Source: Schlegelella_A sp965246805 (GTDB taxonomy: Bacteria > Pseudomonadota > Gammaproteobacteria > Burkholderiales > Burkholderiaceae_C). Taken from it: 64,000 nucleotides of DNA. A model generated the notes under the pieces. That model had not been told where the DNA came from. It ran no database searches and worked only from the letters and a program-made list of their open reading frames with translations. Position 1 is the first letter of the stretch. The number at the start of each line of letters is the position of its first letter. Of this stretch, positions 44,170-52,326 are shown one piece after another. The translations under genes and the position numbers were made by a program. The stretch spans positions 62,001 to 126,000 of the forward strand of contig CBDFFO010000003.1 in assembly GCA_965246805.1 (NCBI GenBank), written 5' to 3'.

Positions 44170-45483
44170 ATGACACCCAAGACCGCCGTTCTCTCGACCC
44201 TGGCCCTCAGCTTTGCGTGCCTCGGCAGCGCACGGGCCCAGACCGACATCCAGTGGTGGCATTCGATGGTCGCGGTGAACGGCGAATGGGTGGCCGACCT
44301 GGCGCGCGACTTCAACGCGAGCCAGAAGGAATACCGCATCGTGCCGACCTTCAAGGGCAGCTACGACGAATCGATGACGGCCGCGATCGCGGCGTTCCGG
44401 TCCGGCAACGGACCGCACATCCTGCAGGTGTTCGAAGTCGGCACCGCGACCATGATGGCGAGCAAGGGCGCGATCGTGCCGGTCGGCCAGGTCATGAAGG
44501 ATGCCGGCGAGAAGTTCGACCCTTCCGCCTACGTGCCGGCCGTCGCCGGCTACTACACCGCGCCGAACGGGCAGATGCTGAGCTTCCCCTTCAACAGCTC
44601 CACCACCATCTTCTACATCAACATGGACGCGTTCAAGGCAGCCGGCATCCCGACCGACAAGATGCCGAGCACCTGGCCCGAGGTGGTTTCGGCGGCCGCC
44701 AAGCTTAAGGCGAGCGGCCACAAATGTCCCTTCACGACCGCATGGCAGGGCTGGACCCAGCTCGAGAGCTTCTCGGCCTGGCACAACGTCGAGTTCGCGA
44801 CCCGGCAGAACGGCCTCGCGGGTCTCGATGCGCGGATGAAGGTGAACTCGCCCTTGCACGTGCGCCACATCGAGAACCTGGCCAACATGGCCAAGCAGGG
44901 GCTTTTCGTCTACAAAGGCCGCGGCAACGTGCCGGAGGCGTCGTTCGTGTCGGGCGAGTGCGCAATGATCAACACGTCATCGGGCTTTTACGGCAACGTC
45001 GCGAAGAACGCCAAGTTCGCGTATGCGCTGGCCCCTCTGCCCTACTACCCCGACGTGCCCGGCGCGCCGCAGAACACCGTGATCGGTGGTGCCAGCCTCT
45101 GGGTGCTGTCGGGCAAGCCGGCCGCTGACTACAAGGGCGTGGCGAAATTCTTCGCCTACCTGTCGAGCCCGGCCGTGCAATCGGCGAGTCACAAGCGCAC
45201 CGGCTACCTGCCGATCACGACGGCGGCTTACCAGCTCACCGAGCAGTCGGGCTTCTACACAACCAACGCGGGCACCGACGTCGCGGTGACGCAGATGATC
45301 CGCAAGGTCACCGACAAGTCGCGCGGCATCCGCCTCGGCAACTACGTGCAGATACGCGCCATCGAGGACGAGGAACTCGAGCAGGTCTGGGCCGGCAAGA
45401 AGTCGGCGAATGAAGCGCTCGATGGGATCGTGACCCGCGGCAACGAACTGTTGGAACGGTTCCAGAAAGCGAACAAAGGTTGA
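44170..45483 (+). CDS. ugpB: Glycerol-3-phosphate ABC transporter substrate-binding protein
   Basis: A 437-aa periplasmic binding protein of the UgpB family. The signal peptide ends ACLGSARA (cut after residue 23). The mature start TDIQWWHSMVAVNGEWV and PFNSSTTIFYINMDAF are UgpB-typical. It is the first gene of a five-gene run ugpB-A-E-C-Q. It supplies sn-glycerol 3-phosphate, or glycerophosphodiesters, to the UgpAE channel. The start at ATG 44170 rather than 44029 is set by the signal peptide. In E. coli ugp is phosphate controlled; no clear pho box was seen here. Confidence 0.94.
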   Translation: MTPKTAVLSTLALSFACLGSARAQTDIQWWHSMVAVNGEWVADLARDFNASQKEYRIVPTFKGSYDESMTAAIAAFRSGNGPHILQVFEVGTATMMASKGAIVPVGQVMKDAGEKFDPSAYVPAVAGYYTAPNGQMLSFPFNSSTTIFYINMDAFKAAGIPTDKMPSTWPEVVSAAAKLKASGHKCPFTTAWQGWTQLESFSAWHNVEFATRQNGLAGLDARMKVNSPLHVRHIENLANMAKQGLFVYKGRGNVPEASFVSGECAMINTSSGFYGNVAKNAKFAYALAPLPYYPDVPGAPQNTVIGGASLWVLSGKPAADYKGVAKFFAYLSSPAVQSASHKRTGYLPITTAAYQLTEQSGFYTTNAGTDVAVTQMIRKVTDKSRGIRLGNYVQIRAIEDEELEQVWAGKKSANEALDGIVTRGNELLERFQKANKG

Positions 45484-45524
45484 GGTCGTCGATCAGCCAC
45501 AACGGTTGATCGAGCACGACCGCG

Positions 45525-46412
45525 ATGGCCTCTGAGAAGCGCGTCGTTTTCAGGTCGCGCTGGCTGCCGTGGGCTTTGCTCACGCCGCAGGCGATCGTCA
45601 TCGCGGTGTTCTTCTTTTGGCCGGCCGCGCAAGCCGTGCTGCAATCGCTGCAGCAGTCGGACGCGTTCGGCACCAAGGTCGAGTTCGTCGGCCTCGACAA
45701 CTTTCGCAACCTGTGGAACGACGCGGGCTACCTCGCGTCGTTCGAGACCACGGCGATCTTCTCGCTGCTTGTCGCGGGGCTCGGCATCGGCATCGCGCTC
45801 GTGCTCGCGGTGTTCGCCGACCGGGTCGTCAAGGGCAGCGCGTTCTACCGCACGCTGCTGATCTGGCCGTACGCGGTGGCACCGGCCATTGCCGGCGTGC
45901 TGTGGCTCTTCATGTTCTCGCCGTCGATCGGCGTCGTGACCTACGCGCTCGAGCGGCTCGGCGTGCACTGGGACCACCTGCTCAACGGCAAGCAGGCGAT
46001 GGCCCTGATCGTCGCAACCGCTGTGTGGAAGCAGATCTCGTACAACTTCCTGTTCTTCCTCGCCGGGTTGCAGAGCATCCCCAAGTCGCTCGTCGAAGCG
46101 GCCGCGATCGACGGCGCGCGACCGTGGCGGCGCTTCTGGTCGATCCAATTCCCGCTGCTGTCGCCGACCACCTTCTTTCTGCTCGTCATCAACGTGGTCT
46201 ATGCGTTTTTCGACACTTTCGGCATCGTCGATGCCGCCACGCAAGGCGGCCCGGGAAAAGACACCTCGATCCTCGTCTACAAGGTCTACTACGACGGCTT
46301 CAAGGCGCTCGACCTCGGCGGCTCGGCGGCGCAGTCGGTGGTGCTGATGGTGATCGTGGTGGCGCTCACGGTGGCGCAGTTCCGGTTCGTCGAGAAGAAG
46401 GTGAACTACTAG
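45525..46412 (+). CDS. ugpA: Glycerol-3-phosphate ABC transporter permease
   Basis: A 295-aa inner-membrane permease of the MalF type with six predicted membrane helices. The EAA loop is present (KSLVEAAAIDGARPWRRFW), and IQFPLLSPTTFFLLVINVVY precedes a helix typical of UgpA. It follows ugpB by 41 bp and is directly followed by ugpE without a gap (stop at 46410-46412, next ATG at 46413). It forms the channel with UgpE. Confidence 0.94.
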   Translation: MASEKRVVFRSRWLPWALLTPQAIVIAVFFFWPAAQAVLQSLQQSDAFGTKVEFVGLDNFRNLWNDAGYLASFETTAIFSLLVAGLGIGIALVLAVFADRVVKGSAFYRTLLIWPYAVAPAIAGVLWLFMFSPSIGVVTYALERLGVHWDHLLNGKQAMALIVATAVWKQISYNFLFFLAGLQSIPKSLVEAAAIDGARPWRRFWSIQFPLLSPTTFFLLVINVVYAFFDTFGIVDAATQGGPGKDTSILVYKVYYDGFKALDLGGSAAQSVVLMVIVVALTVAQFRFVEKKVNY

Positions 46413-47261
46413 ATGGTCGAGCGCCACCCTAAGCTCGGCATCCTCGCGCACGTGATCCTCATCACTGGCGTGCTGGCGGTCGCGTTCCCGCTCTACATCG
46501 CCTTCGTCGCGTCGACGCACAGCGCCGAAGAGATCGTGCAGGTGCCGATGCCGATGCTGCCTGGCCCGCACCTCATCGCCAACTACAGCGCCGCGCTCTT
46601 CGGCGGCCACGGCAACGGCTCGAACGCGTCGGTCGGCCGCATGATGTTCGTGAGCCTCGTGATGGCCTTGCTCATCACGGTCGGCAAGATCGCGATCTCG
46701 CTGCTGTCGGCATTCGCGATCGTGTACTTCCGCTTCCGCTTCCGGCAGTTCTTCTTTTGGGCCATTTTCGTCACGCTGATGCTGCCGGTCGAGGTGCGCA
46801 TCCTGCCGACGTACAAGGTGGTCGCCGATCTCGGCATGCTCAACAGCTACGCGGGCCTGACGATCCCGCTCATCGCGTCGGCGACCGCGACCTTCCTGTT
46901 CCGCCAGTTCTTCCTCACCGTGCCCGACGAGCTCGTCGAGGCCGCGCGCATCGACGGCGCCGGCCCGATGCGCTTCTTCGTCGACATCCTGCTGCCGCTC
47001 TCGATGACGAGCATCGCCGCGCTCTTCGTGATCCAGTTCATCTACGGCTGGAACCAGTACCTGTGGCCGCTGCTCGTGACGACCGACGAATCGATGTACC
47101 CGGTCGTCATCGGCATCAAGCGGATGATCGCGGGCGGCGACTCGCAGAACCAGTGGAACCTCGTGATGGCGACCGCGCTGCTCGCGATGATCCCGCCGGC
47201 GCTCGTCGTGATGCTGATGCAGAAATGGTTCGTGAAGGGTCTGGTCGACACCGAAAAGTGA
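46413..47261 (+). CDS. ugpE: Glycerol-3-phosphate ABC transporter permease
   Basis: A 282-aa inner-membrane permease of the MalG type, with about six helices and the EAA loop VPDELVEAARIDGAGPMRFF. HLIANYSAALFGG and IQFIYGWNQYLWPLLVTTDE are UgpE hallmarks. The start codon directly abuts the ugpA stop. It pairs with UgpA, and the ATPase UgpC follows after 34 bp. Confidence 0.94.
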   Translation: MVERHPKLGILAHVILITGVLAVAFPLYIAFVASTHSAEEIVQVPMPMLPGPHLIANYSAALFGGHGNGSNASVGRMMFVSLVMALLITVGKIAISLLSAFAIVYFRFRFRQFFFWAIFVTLMLPVEVRILPTYKVVADLGMLNSYAGLTIPLIASATATFLFRQFFLTVPDELVEAARIDGAGPMRFFVDILLPLSMTSIAALFVIQFIYGWNQYLWPLLVTTDESMYPVVIGIKRMIAGGDSQNQWNLVMATALLAMIPPALVVMLMQKWFVKGLVDTEK

Positions 47262-47295
47262 AGTGCGCGCCACGCAAGAGACAACAACACCCCCG

Positions 47296-48411
47296 ATGGC
47301 ATCGATCTCGATTCGCAACGTTGTGAAGCGCTACGGCGGCGCGGCCAAGCCCACGCCGGTGATCCACGGCGTGAGCGCGGAAATCGCCGACGGCGAGTTC
47401 GTCGTGGTCGTCGGCCCGTCGGGGTGCGGCAAGTCGACGCTGTTGCGCATGGTGGCCGGGCTCGAGGAGATCAGCGGCGGCGAGATCGCGATCGGCGGAC
47501 GAGTCGTGAACGACGCCGAGCCTTCGGATCGCAACGTCGCGATGGTGTTCCAGAACTACGCGCTCTACCCGCACATGACCGTTTTCGACAACATGGCCTA
47601 CGGCCTGAAGATCGCGAAGCTGCCGATCGCCGAGATCAAGGCGCGCGTCGACAAGGCAGCCAAGATCCTCGAGCTCGGGCCATACCTGCCGAGGAAGCCG
47701 CGCGAGCTGTCGGGCGGCCAACGACAACGCGTCGCGATGGGCCGGGCCATCGTGCGACAGCCCGCCGTGTTCCTCTTCGACGAACCGCTTTCGAACCTCG
47801 ACGCCAAGCTGCGTGCGCAGACCCGGCTCGAGATCCAGAAGCTGCACCGGGAGTTGCGCACCACGTCGCTCTTCGTGACCCACGACCAGGTCGAGGCGAT
47901 GACGCTCGCCGAACGCATGGTTGTGATGAACGCCGGCCGCATCGAGCAGATCGGCAGCCCCGACGAGGTCTACCACCGACCGGCCAGCACGTTCGTCGCG
48001 GGCTTCATCGGCTCGCCGCCGATGAACTTGTTGCGGGGCGTGGGCGATGGCCCGGCGTTCCGGGTCGGTGCAGAGACGCTCGCGCTGCCGTCCGCCGCGC
48101 CGCAGACCGGTGAACTGACGCTCGGCGTCCGACCGGAGCATGTCGAGATCGGCGCGCTCTCGCCGTGGGGCTCTTCGACCGATGCAGCGGCGCGCACGAC
48201 GACGAACTGGCCGATGCAGGTGCAGGCGATCGAGATGCTCGGTGCCGAACGACTGGTCTACGGCCTCGTCGGCGACACGCTTTTCACCGCCCGGCTCGAC
48301 GCGACGCGGCCCTATCCGGCGGTCGGCGACACCGTGGCGATCCATGCGTCGCCGACGCAACTGCATTGGTTCGATGGGGCGGCGGGGCACCGCGTCGCCG
48401 GCTCCACATGA
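47296..48411 (+). CDS. ugpC: Glycerol-3-phosphate ABC transporter ATP-binding protein
   Basis: A 371-aa ATPase of the MalK/UgpC type. Walker A is GPSGCGKST (40-48), the signature is LSGGQRQRVAMG, Walker B is VFLFDEPLSNLDAK, the switch His is in VTHDQVEAMT, and a TOBE regulatory domain fills about residues 240-371. LRGVGDGPAF and LGVRPEHVEIG are within the TOBE region. The ATG at 47296 is used, as in the family; its stop overlaps ugpQ by 4 nt. Confidence 0.94.
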   Translation: MASISIRNVVKRYGGAAKPTPVIHGVSAEIADGEFVVVVGPSGCGKSTLLRMVAGLEEISGGEIAIGGRVVNDAEPSDRNVAMVFQNYALYPHMTVFDNMAYGLKIAKLPIAEIKARVDKAAKILELGPYLPRKPRELSGGQRQRVAMGRAIVRQPAVFLFDEPLSNLDAKLRAQTRLEIQKLHRELRTTSLFVTHDQVEAMTLAERMVVMNAGRIEQIGSPDEVYHRPASTFVAGFIGSPPMNLLRGVGDGPAFRVGAETLALPSAAPQTGELTLGVRPEHVEIGALSPWGSSTDAAARTTTNWPMQVQAIEMLGAERLVYGLVGDTLFTARLDATRPYPAVGDTVAIHASPTQLHWFDGAAGHRVAGST

Positions 48412-49166
48412 CGCCTTCCATGCCCTGGCCCTACCCATTCTGGATCGCCCATCGCGGCGCCGGCAAGCTGGCCCCCGAGAACACGCTGGCCGCGTTCAAG
48501 CGCGGCGCGAGCCACGGCTACCGGATGTTCGAGTGCGACGTGAAACTCTCGTCCGACGGCGTGCCCTTCCTGCTGCACGACGACACGCTCGATCGCACGA
48601 CCACCGGCCACGGCATCGCCGGCCTACAGACCTGGGCCACGCTCGCGACGCTCGACGCCGGCAGTTGGCTCGGCCCCGAGTTCGCACAAGAGCGAGTCCC
48701 GACCCTGGATGCGATCGCCGCGTTCTGCATTGCCAACGGGTGCGCGTTGAACATCGAGATCAAGCCGACGACCGGCCACGACGACGAGACCGGCCGCGTC
48801 GTCGCGTTGCATGTCGCGCGCCTGTGGCAGGGCTCGGCACGGCCTCCGCTGCTGAGTTCGTTCACGCCGGCCGCGTTGCGCGCCGCCACAGCGGCTGCGC
48901 CCGACCTGCGCCGCGCACTGCTGCTCGACAAGCTGCGCGTCGGCTGGTTGGCCGAAGCGCAAGACCTCGGCTGCGCCGCGGTGGTCACGAACCACCGGCT
49001 GATGGATGCGAGCGTCGCCGGGCAACTGCACGCCGCCGATCTGCGGGCCCTGGTCTACACGGTGAACGACGCCGGCGAGGCGCAACGGCTCGTCGCGGCC
49101 GGCGTCGACGGCATCATCACCGACGCCGTCCATCGATTCGCGCCCGTCGACCCGGCAACGCGCTGA
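48408..49166 (+). CDS. ugpQ: Glycerophosphodiester phosphodiesterase
   Basis: A 252-aa GDPD enzyme that cuts glycerophosphodiesters to glycerol 3-phosphate and alcohol in the cytosol. The catalytic motifs are HRGAGKLAPENTLAAF, FECDVKLSSDGVPFLLHDDT and LDRTTTGHG (His, Glu, Asp, His). There is no signal peptide, as expected for cytoplasmic UgpQ. It is coupled to ugpC (ATGA at 48408-48411). A second in-frame ATG at 48420 is possible. Confidence 0.94.
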   Translation: MTPSMPWPYPFWIAHRGAGKLAPENTLAAFKRGASHGYRMFECDVKLSSDGVPFLLHDDTLDRTTTGHGIAGLQTWATLATLDAGSWLGPEFAQERVPTLDAIAAFCIANGCALNIEIKPTTGHDDETGRVVALHVARLWQGSARPPLLSSFTPAALRAATAAAPDLRRALLLDKLRVGWLAEAQDLGCAAVVTNHRLMDASVAGQLHAADLRALVYTVNDAGEAQRLVAAGVDGIITDAVHRFAPVDPATR

Positions 49167-49167
49167 C

Positions 49168-49187
49168 GCGCGCCTGTGTCGGCGCGC
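49168..49187. terminator. Perfect hairpin between ugpQ and the MFS gene
   Basis: GCGCGCC and GGCGCGC form a 7-bp stem with a 6-nt loop that fills almost the whole 21-bp gap between the convergent stops. There is no T-run, so it may act as a weak bidirectional terminator. Confidence 0.45.
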
Positions 49188-50627
49188 TCACACCGCGACC
49201 GTCGCCCGCACCTCCGCTTCGGCGCCGACCCAGTCGTCGTAGTTCTCCGCCTTCGGCAGTTCGCGCGCGCCGCGAATCGCCGGCACGCGCCACGCGACCG
49301 CCGCCAGCAGCAAGGCCAACGTGCCCGCGAACATCAGTGACGCGCGCAGGTCGACATGCTCGCCGAGCCAGCCCCCGATCAGCGCGCCGGGCCCCGCGGG
49401 CAGCAGGATGAGCCAGCGCATCGTGCTCGTCATGCGTCCGAGCAGCGGCGTCGGCGTGACCGACTGCCGCAGCGCGAGAAAGTTGATGAAGACGAACACG
49501 CCGCCGATCGAGAACATCATCAGCATCAGTACGAAAGCGAACACGCCGAAGCCCGCCGTTGACTCCGTATGGGCGGGCGCGGCCGCGAGCACCAGCCAGC
49601 CGGCGCCGCACACCGCGAACCCGAGCACCAGGCACGGCCCCGGTCCCAGCCGCTTGCTGATGCGCGGGCCGACGACGCTCGCGATGATCGAGCCCAGCCC
49701 CATGCCGACGTAGCTAAAGCCGATCGCCTGCTCCGAGAGGCCGAGCACGCGCGTCGCGAAGAGGATCTGCACCACCACCGCCGAGTTGTGGCACAGCTGC
49801 CAGACGCCGACCGCCGCCGCCAGCGAGACCAGCAAGCGGTTGCCCCGCACGAAGCGAACGCCGGCCTTCAGGTCACGCCAGAACGCGGCCGCGTTGGCGG
49901 CCGAACCCTGCTTGGCGCGAGCGCGCACCGGCTCCTCGCGCGTCGCGATTCCGCGCAGGATGCTCGCCGAAACGACGAGCAACGCGGCATCGACCAGCAA
50001 CGCGAGCGGTCCGCCGACGAGCTTGATGAGCGCCCCCGCGAGCCCCGGCCCGGCCACTTCCGAACTCGACGTGGCGAGCGCGTTCTTCGCATGCGCGTCG
50101 ACCAGCCGCTCGCGCGGCACGACCTGCGTCAACACGATCTGCGCGGCCGAGCCGGCCACGGTGTACACGCAACCGATGACGAACCCGCCGACGTACATCC
50201 ACGTCATCGAGAGCCAGCCTTGCCACCACGCGAACGGCACACCGGCCACGACGACCGCGAGCATGAGTTCGCCGACGACGTAAACGGGCAGTTTCTTCAC
50301 GCGGTCGAGCCACACGCCGGCGGGCAGCGAAATCAGCACGAACGGCAGGATCTCCATCGCGGTCAGAAGGCCCATCTGCGTGGGCGACGCGTGCAGCAGC
50401 AGCGCGGCGGTGAGCGGCAGCGCGAGCATCGTCACCTGGCCGCCGAACGAACTGATGACGATCGACGTCCAGAGGCGCCGGTAGACGGCGTCGCGCAGCA
50501 GGTCGGTCTCGGGCAGGCGGCAGCGCTCGCGCAGGCTGGCGATCCATCGCGTGACGTGGCCGGCGCGCGTGCCGCTGCGAGGCGCGCCGGACCACGGTTC
50601 TCTTCCTCGTCGCAATCCGCTACTCAT
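49188..50627 (-). CDS. MFS exporter (EntS-like)
   Basis: A 479-aa major facilitator protein with about 12 membrane helices, of the PF05977/enterobactin-exporter group. LPAGVWLDRVKKLPV between helices 2 and 3 is the MFS signature region. A basic 35-residue leader precedes the first helix (about residue 52). AAAAGG-like purines (AAAAAAGG) lie about 10 nt upstream of ATG 50627, supporting it. The substrate is unknown. No siderophore genes are near. Confidence 0.86.
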   Translation of the reverse strand: MSSGLRRGREPWSGAPRSGTRAGHVTRWIASLRERCRLPETDLLRDAVYRRLWTSIVISSFGGQVTMLALPLTAALLLHASPTQMGLLTAMEILPFVLISLPAGVWLDRVKKLPVYVVGELMLAVVVAGVPFAWWQGWLSMTWMYVGGFVIGCVYTVAGSAAQIVLTQVVPRERLVDAHAKNALATSSSEVAGPGLAGALIKLVGGPLALLVDAALLVVSASILRGIATREEPVRARAKQGSAANAAAFWRDLKAGVRFVRGNRLLVSLAAAVGVWQLCHNSAVVVQILFATRVLGLSEQAIGFSYVGMGLGSIIASVVGPRISKRLGPGPCLVLGFAVCGAGWLVLAAAPAHTESTAGFGVFAFVLMLMMFSIGGVFVFINFLALRQSVTPTPLLGRMTSTMRWLILLPAGPGALIGGWLGEHVDLRASLMFAGTLALLLAAVAWRVPAIRGARELPKAENYDDWVGAEAEVRATVAV

Positions 50628-50664
50628 GGCGCTTTGCCTTTTTTCTTCCCGGCCGCGCGACGGC

Positions 50665-50679
50665 GGCCCTTCGAGGGCC
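50665..50679. repeat. Short perfect hairpin upstream of the MFS gene
   Basis: GGCCCT and AGGGCC pair round a TCG loop, 38 nt before the MFS start on the minus strand. It might lie in the 5' leader of the MFS mRNA. Confidence 0.35.
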
Positions 50680-50720
50680 CGAGGCCCGAGACAGCGGAAG
50701 AAAGAAAGGGACCGGTTCTT

Positions 50721-50738
50721 TCCGCTGATCTCAGCGGA
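50721..50738. repeat. Perfect 8-bp palindrome in the MFS upstream region
   Basis: TCCGCTGA and TCAGCGGA flank a 2-nt centre TC. The symmetrical site could be an operator. The neighbouring intergenic stretch (50628-50987) otherwise holds only a putative 40-codon ORF. Confidence 0.4.
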
Positions 50739-50765
50739 GCTTCCGTGGAAGCAGAGCCGAGAAGA

Positions 50766-50888
50766 CTAGGCGGTGGCGACCGCCTCTTTGCCCAGGCGGT
50801 TGCCACGTCGCGCGCCGGCCAGCGCGATCACAACGGCCAGCGCACCGCCGAGGGCGGTGAGGGGAAGGCAGGTGTGTGGATGGGACAT
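50766..50888 (-). CDS. Putative 40-aa single-helix membrane peptide
   Basis: The predicted peptide starts MSHPHTCLPL and has one strongly hydrophobic Ala/Val/Leu segment of about 16 residues (11-26), then a basic tail RRGNRLGK. It lies between argJ and the MFS gene on the same strand. The Shine-Dalgarno is weak. It is not recognised as a known family. The hydrophobic segment and positive tail give a positive-inside helix. Coding status is uncertain. Confidence 0.35.
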   Translation of the reverse strand: MSHPHTCLPLTALGGALAVVIALAGARRGNRLGKEAVATA

Positions 50889-50987
50889 GGCGCGGCTCGA
50901 CATGGTCTGGTGTCGGCCATCGTAGCAGCGCGATGCCTGGGGCGGCAAGCATGTGGCGCGACGGCGTTGCGTGGCGCCGACGTCGGT

Positions 50988-52217
50988 TCAGCTCCGGTAA
51001 TCGGCGTTGATTTTCACGTAGTCGATGCTGAAGTCGCAGGTCCACACCTGCGCGTGCGCCGTGCCGCGATGCAGATCGATGCGCACGGTGATTTCGGACT
51101 GCTTCATCACGTGCTGGCCGTCTTCTTCGCGATAGGCCGGGTCGCGGCCGCCGTCCACGGCCACACGCACGTCGTCGAGGAAAAGGTCGATCGTGGTCTG
51201 ATCGAGATCGGCGATGCCCGCGTAGCCCACCGCAGCGAGGATGCGGCCGAGGTTGGGATCGCTCGCGAAAAACGCGGTCTTCACGAGCGGTGAATGCGCC
51301 ACCGCGTACGCCACGAGCTTGCACTCCGCTTCCGTCCGGCCGCCTTCGACCCGGACCGTGATGAACTTGCTCGCGCCTTCGCCGTCGCGCACGATCGCCT
51401 GCGCGAGCAGACGCGAGACGTCGACGACCGCGTCGCGAAGCGCGCGGCCGTCGGCCGAGGCGAGGTCCGTGATGGGGGCGTTGCCAGCGAGCTGCGTCGC
51501 GATCAACACGAACGAATCGTTGGTCGACGTGTCGCCGTCGATGGTGATGCGGTTGAACGATTCGGCGGCGGCGTCGCGCACCAGCGCGTCGAGCAGGCCC
51601 GGCGCGATCGCGGCGTCGGTGGCGACGAAGCCGAGCATCGTCGCCATGTTGGGCCGGATCATGCCGGCGCCTTTGGCGACGCCGGTCACGTTCACGGTCT
51701 TGCCGCCGATGCACACCTGCACCGACGCGGCTTTCGGTACGGTGTCGGTGGTCATGATCGCTTGCGCCGCTTCGGCCCAATGCGCGTCCGCACGGTCGGC
51801 GAGGGCCGCCGGCAGGCCGGCCTCGATGCGGTCGTTCGGCAAGCTCTCCATGATCACGCCGGTCGAGAACGGCAGGACCTGCGTCGCTTCGATGCCCAGC
51901 AGGGTCGCGAGTGCCGCACACGTGGAGCGCGCGCGCGCCAGGCCATCAGCACCGGTGCCCGCGTTGGCGTTGCCGGTGTTGATGAGCAGCGCGCGAATGC
52001 CGTCGCCCTTCGTTAGGTGCGAGCGGCAGACCTGGACCGGTGCCGCGCAGAAACGGTTGTTCGTGAACACGGCCGCCACCGCGGCGCCGGGCGCGAGGGT
52101 CACTACGGTGAGATCGCGCCGATTCGCCTTGCGAACACCAGCCATGGCGACCCCGATCTGCACGCCCGCCACGGTATGAAGCGCCAGGGGGTCGATCGGG
52201 GCGAGGTTGACGGGCAT
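50988..52217 (-). CDS. argJ: Bifunctional glutamate N-acetyltransferase/ornithine acetyltransferase
   Basis: A 409-aa ArgJ for arginine synthesis. It is made as a precursor that self-cleaves before the nucleophile Thr193 in RPNMATMLGF, giving alpha and beta chains. AAVFTNNRFCAAPV and ALLINTGNANAGTG are family signatures; the C-terminus CDFSIDYVKINADYRS is typical. The start at ATG 52217 gives MPVNLAPIDP, as in relatives; the in-frame ATG at 52262 is an alternative. It is divergent from the hybrid kinase. Confidence 0.95.
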   Translation of the reverse strand: MPVNLAPIDPLALHTVAGVQIGVAMAGVRKANRRDLTVVTLAPGAAVAAVFTNNRFCAAPVQVCRSHLTKGDGIRALLINTGNANAGTGADGLARARSTCAALATLLGIEATQVLPFSTGVIMESLPNDRIEAGLPAALADRADAHWAEAAQAIMTTDTVPKAASVQVCIGGKTVNVTGVAKGAGMIRPNMATMLGFVATDAAIAPGLLDALVRDAAAESFNRITIDGDTSTNDSFVLIATQLAGNAPITDLASADGRALRDAVVDVSRLLAQAIVRDGEGASKFITVRVEGGRTEAECKLVAYAVAHSPLVKTAFFASDPNLGRILAAVGYAGIADLDQTTIDLFLDDVRVAVDGGRDPAYREEDGQHVMKQSEITVRIDLHRGTAHAQVWTCDFSIDYVKINADYRS

Positions 52218-52326
52218 GGTGGGCGGCTCGGTGATGCGGTCGATGACCGCGGCTGGATTCATTGTAGGAACGGCACGGCTTCAACGCACGGGTCGGGTAG
52301 CCTCGCGCGCATACAGATCGGGAACC

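Noticed and set aside
45342..47318. Minus-strand frame of 658 codons opposite ugpA and ugpE
   Set aside because: Rich in Arg, Glu, His and Asp, with no domain; the plus strand encodes a proper permease pair.
50721..50738. Palindrome as an intrinsic terminator
   Set aside because: No T-run on either strand and only a 2-nt centre, so no stable loop.
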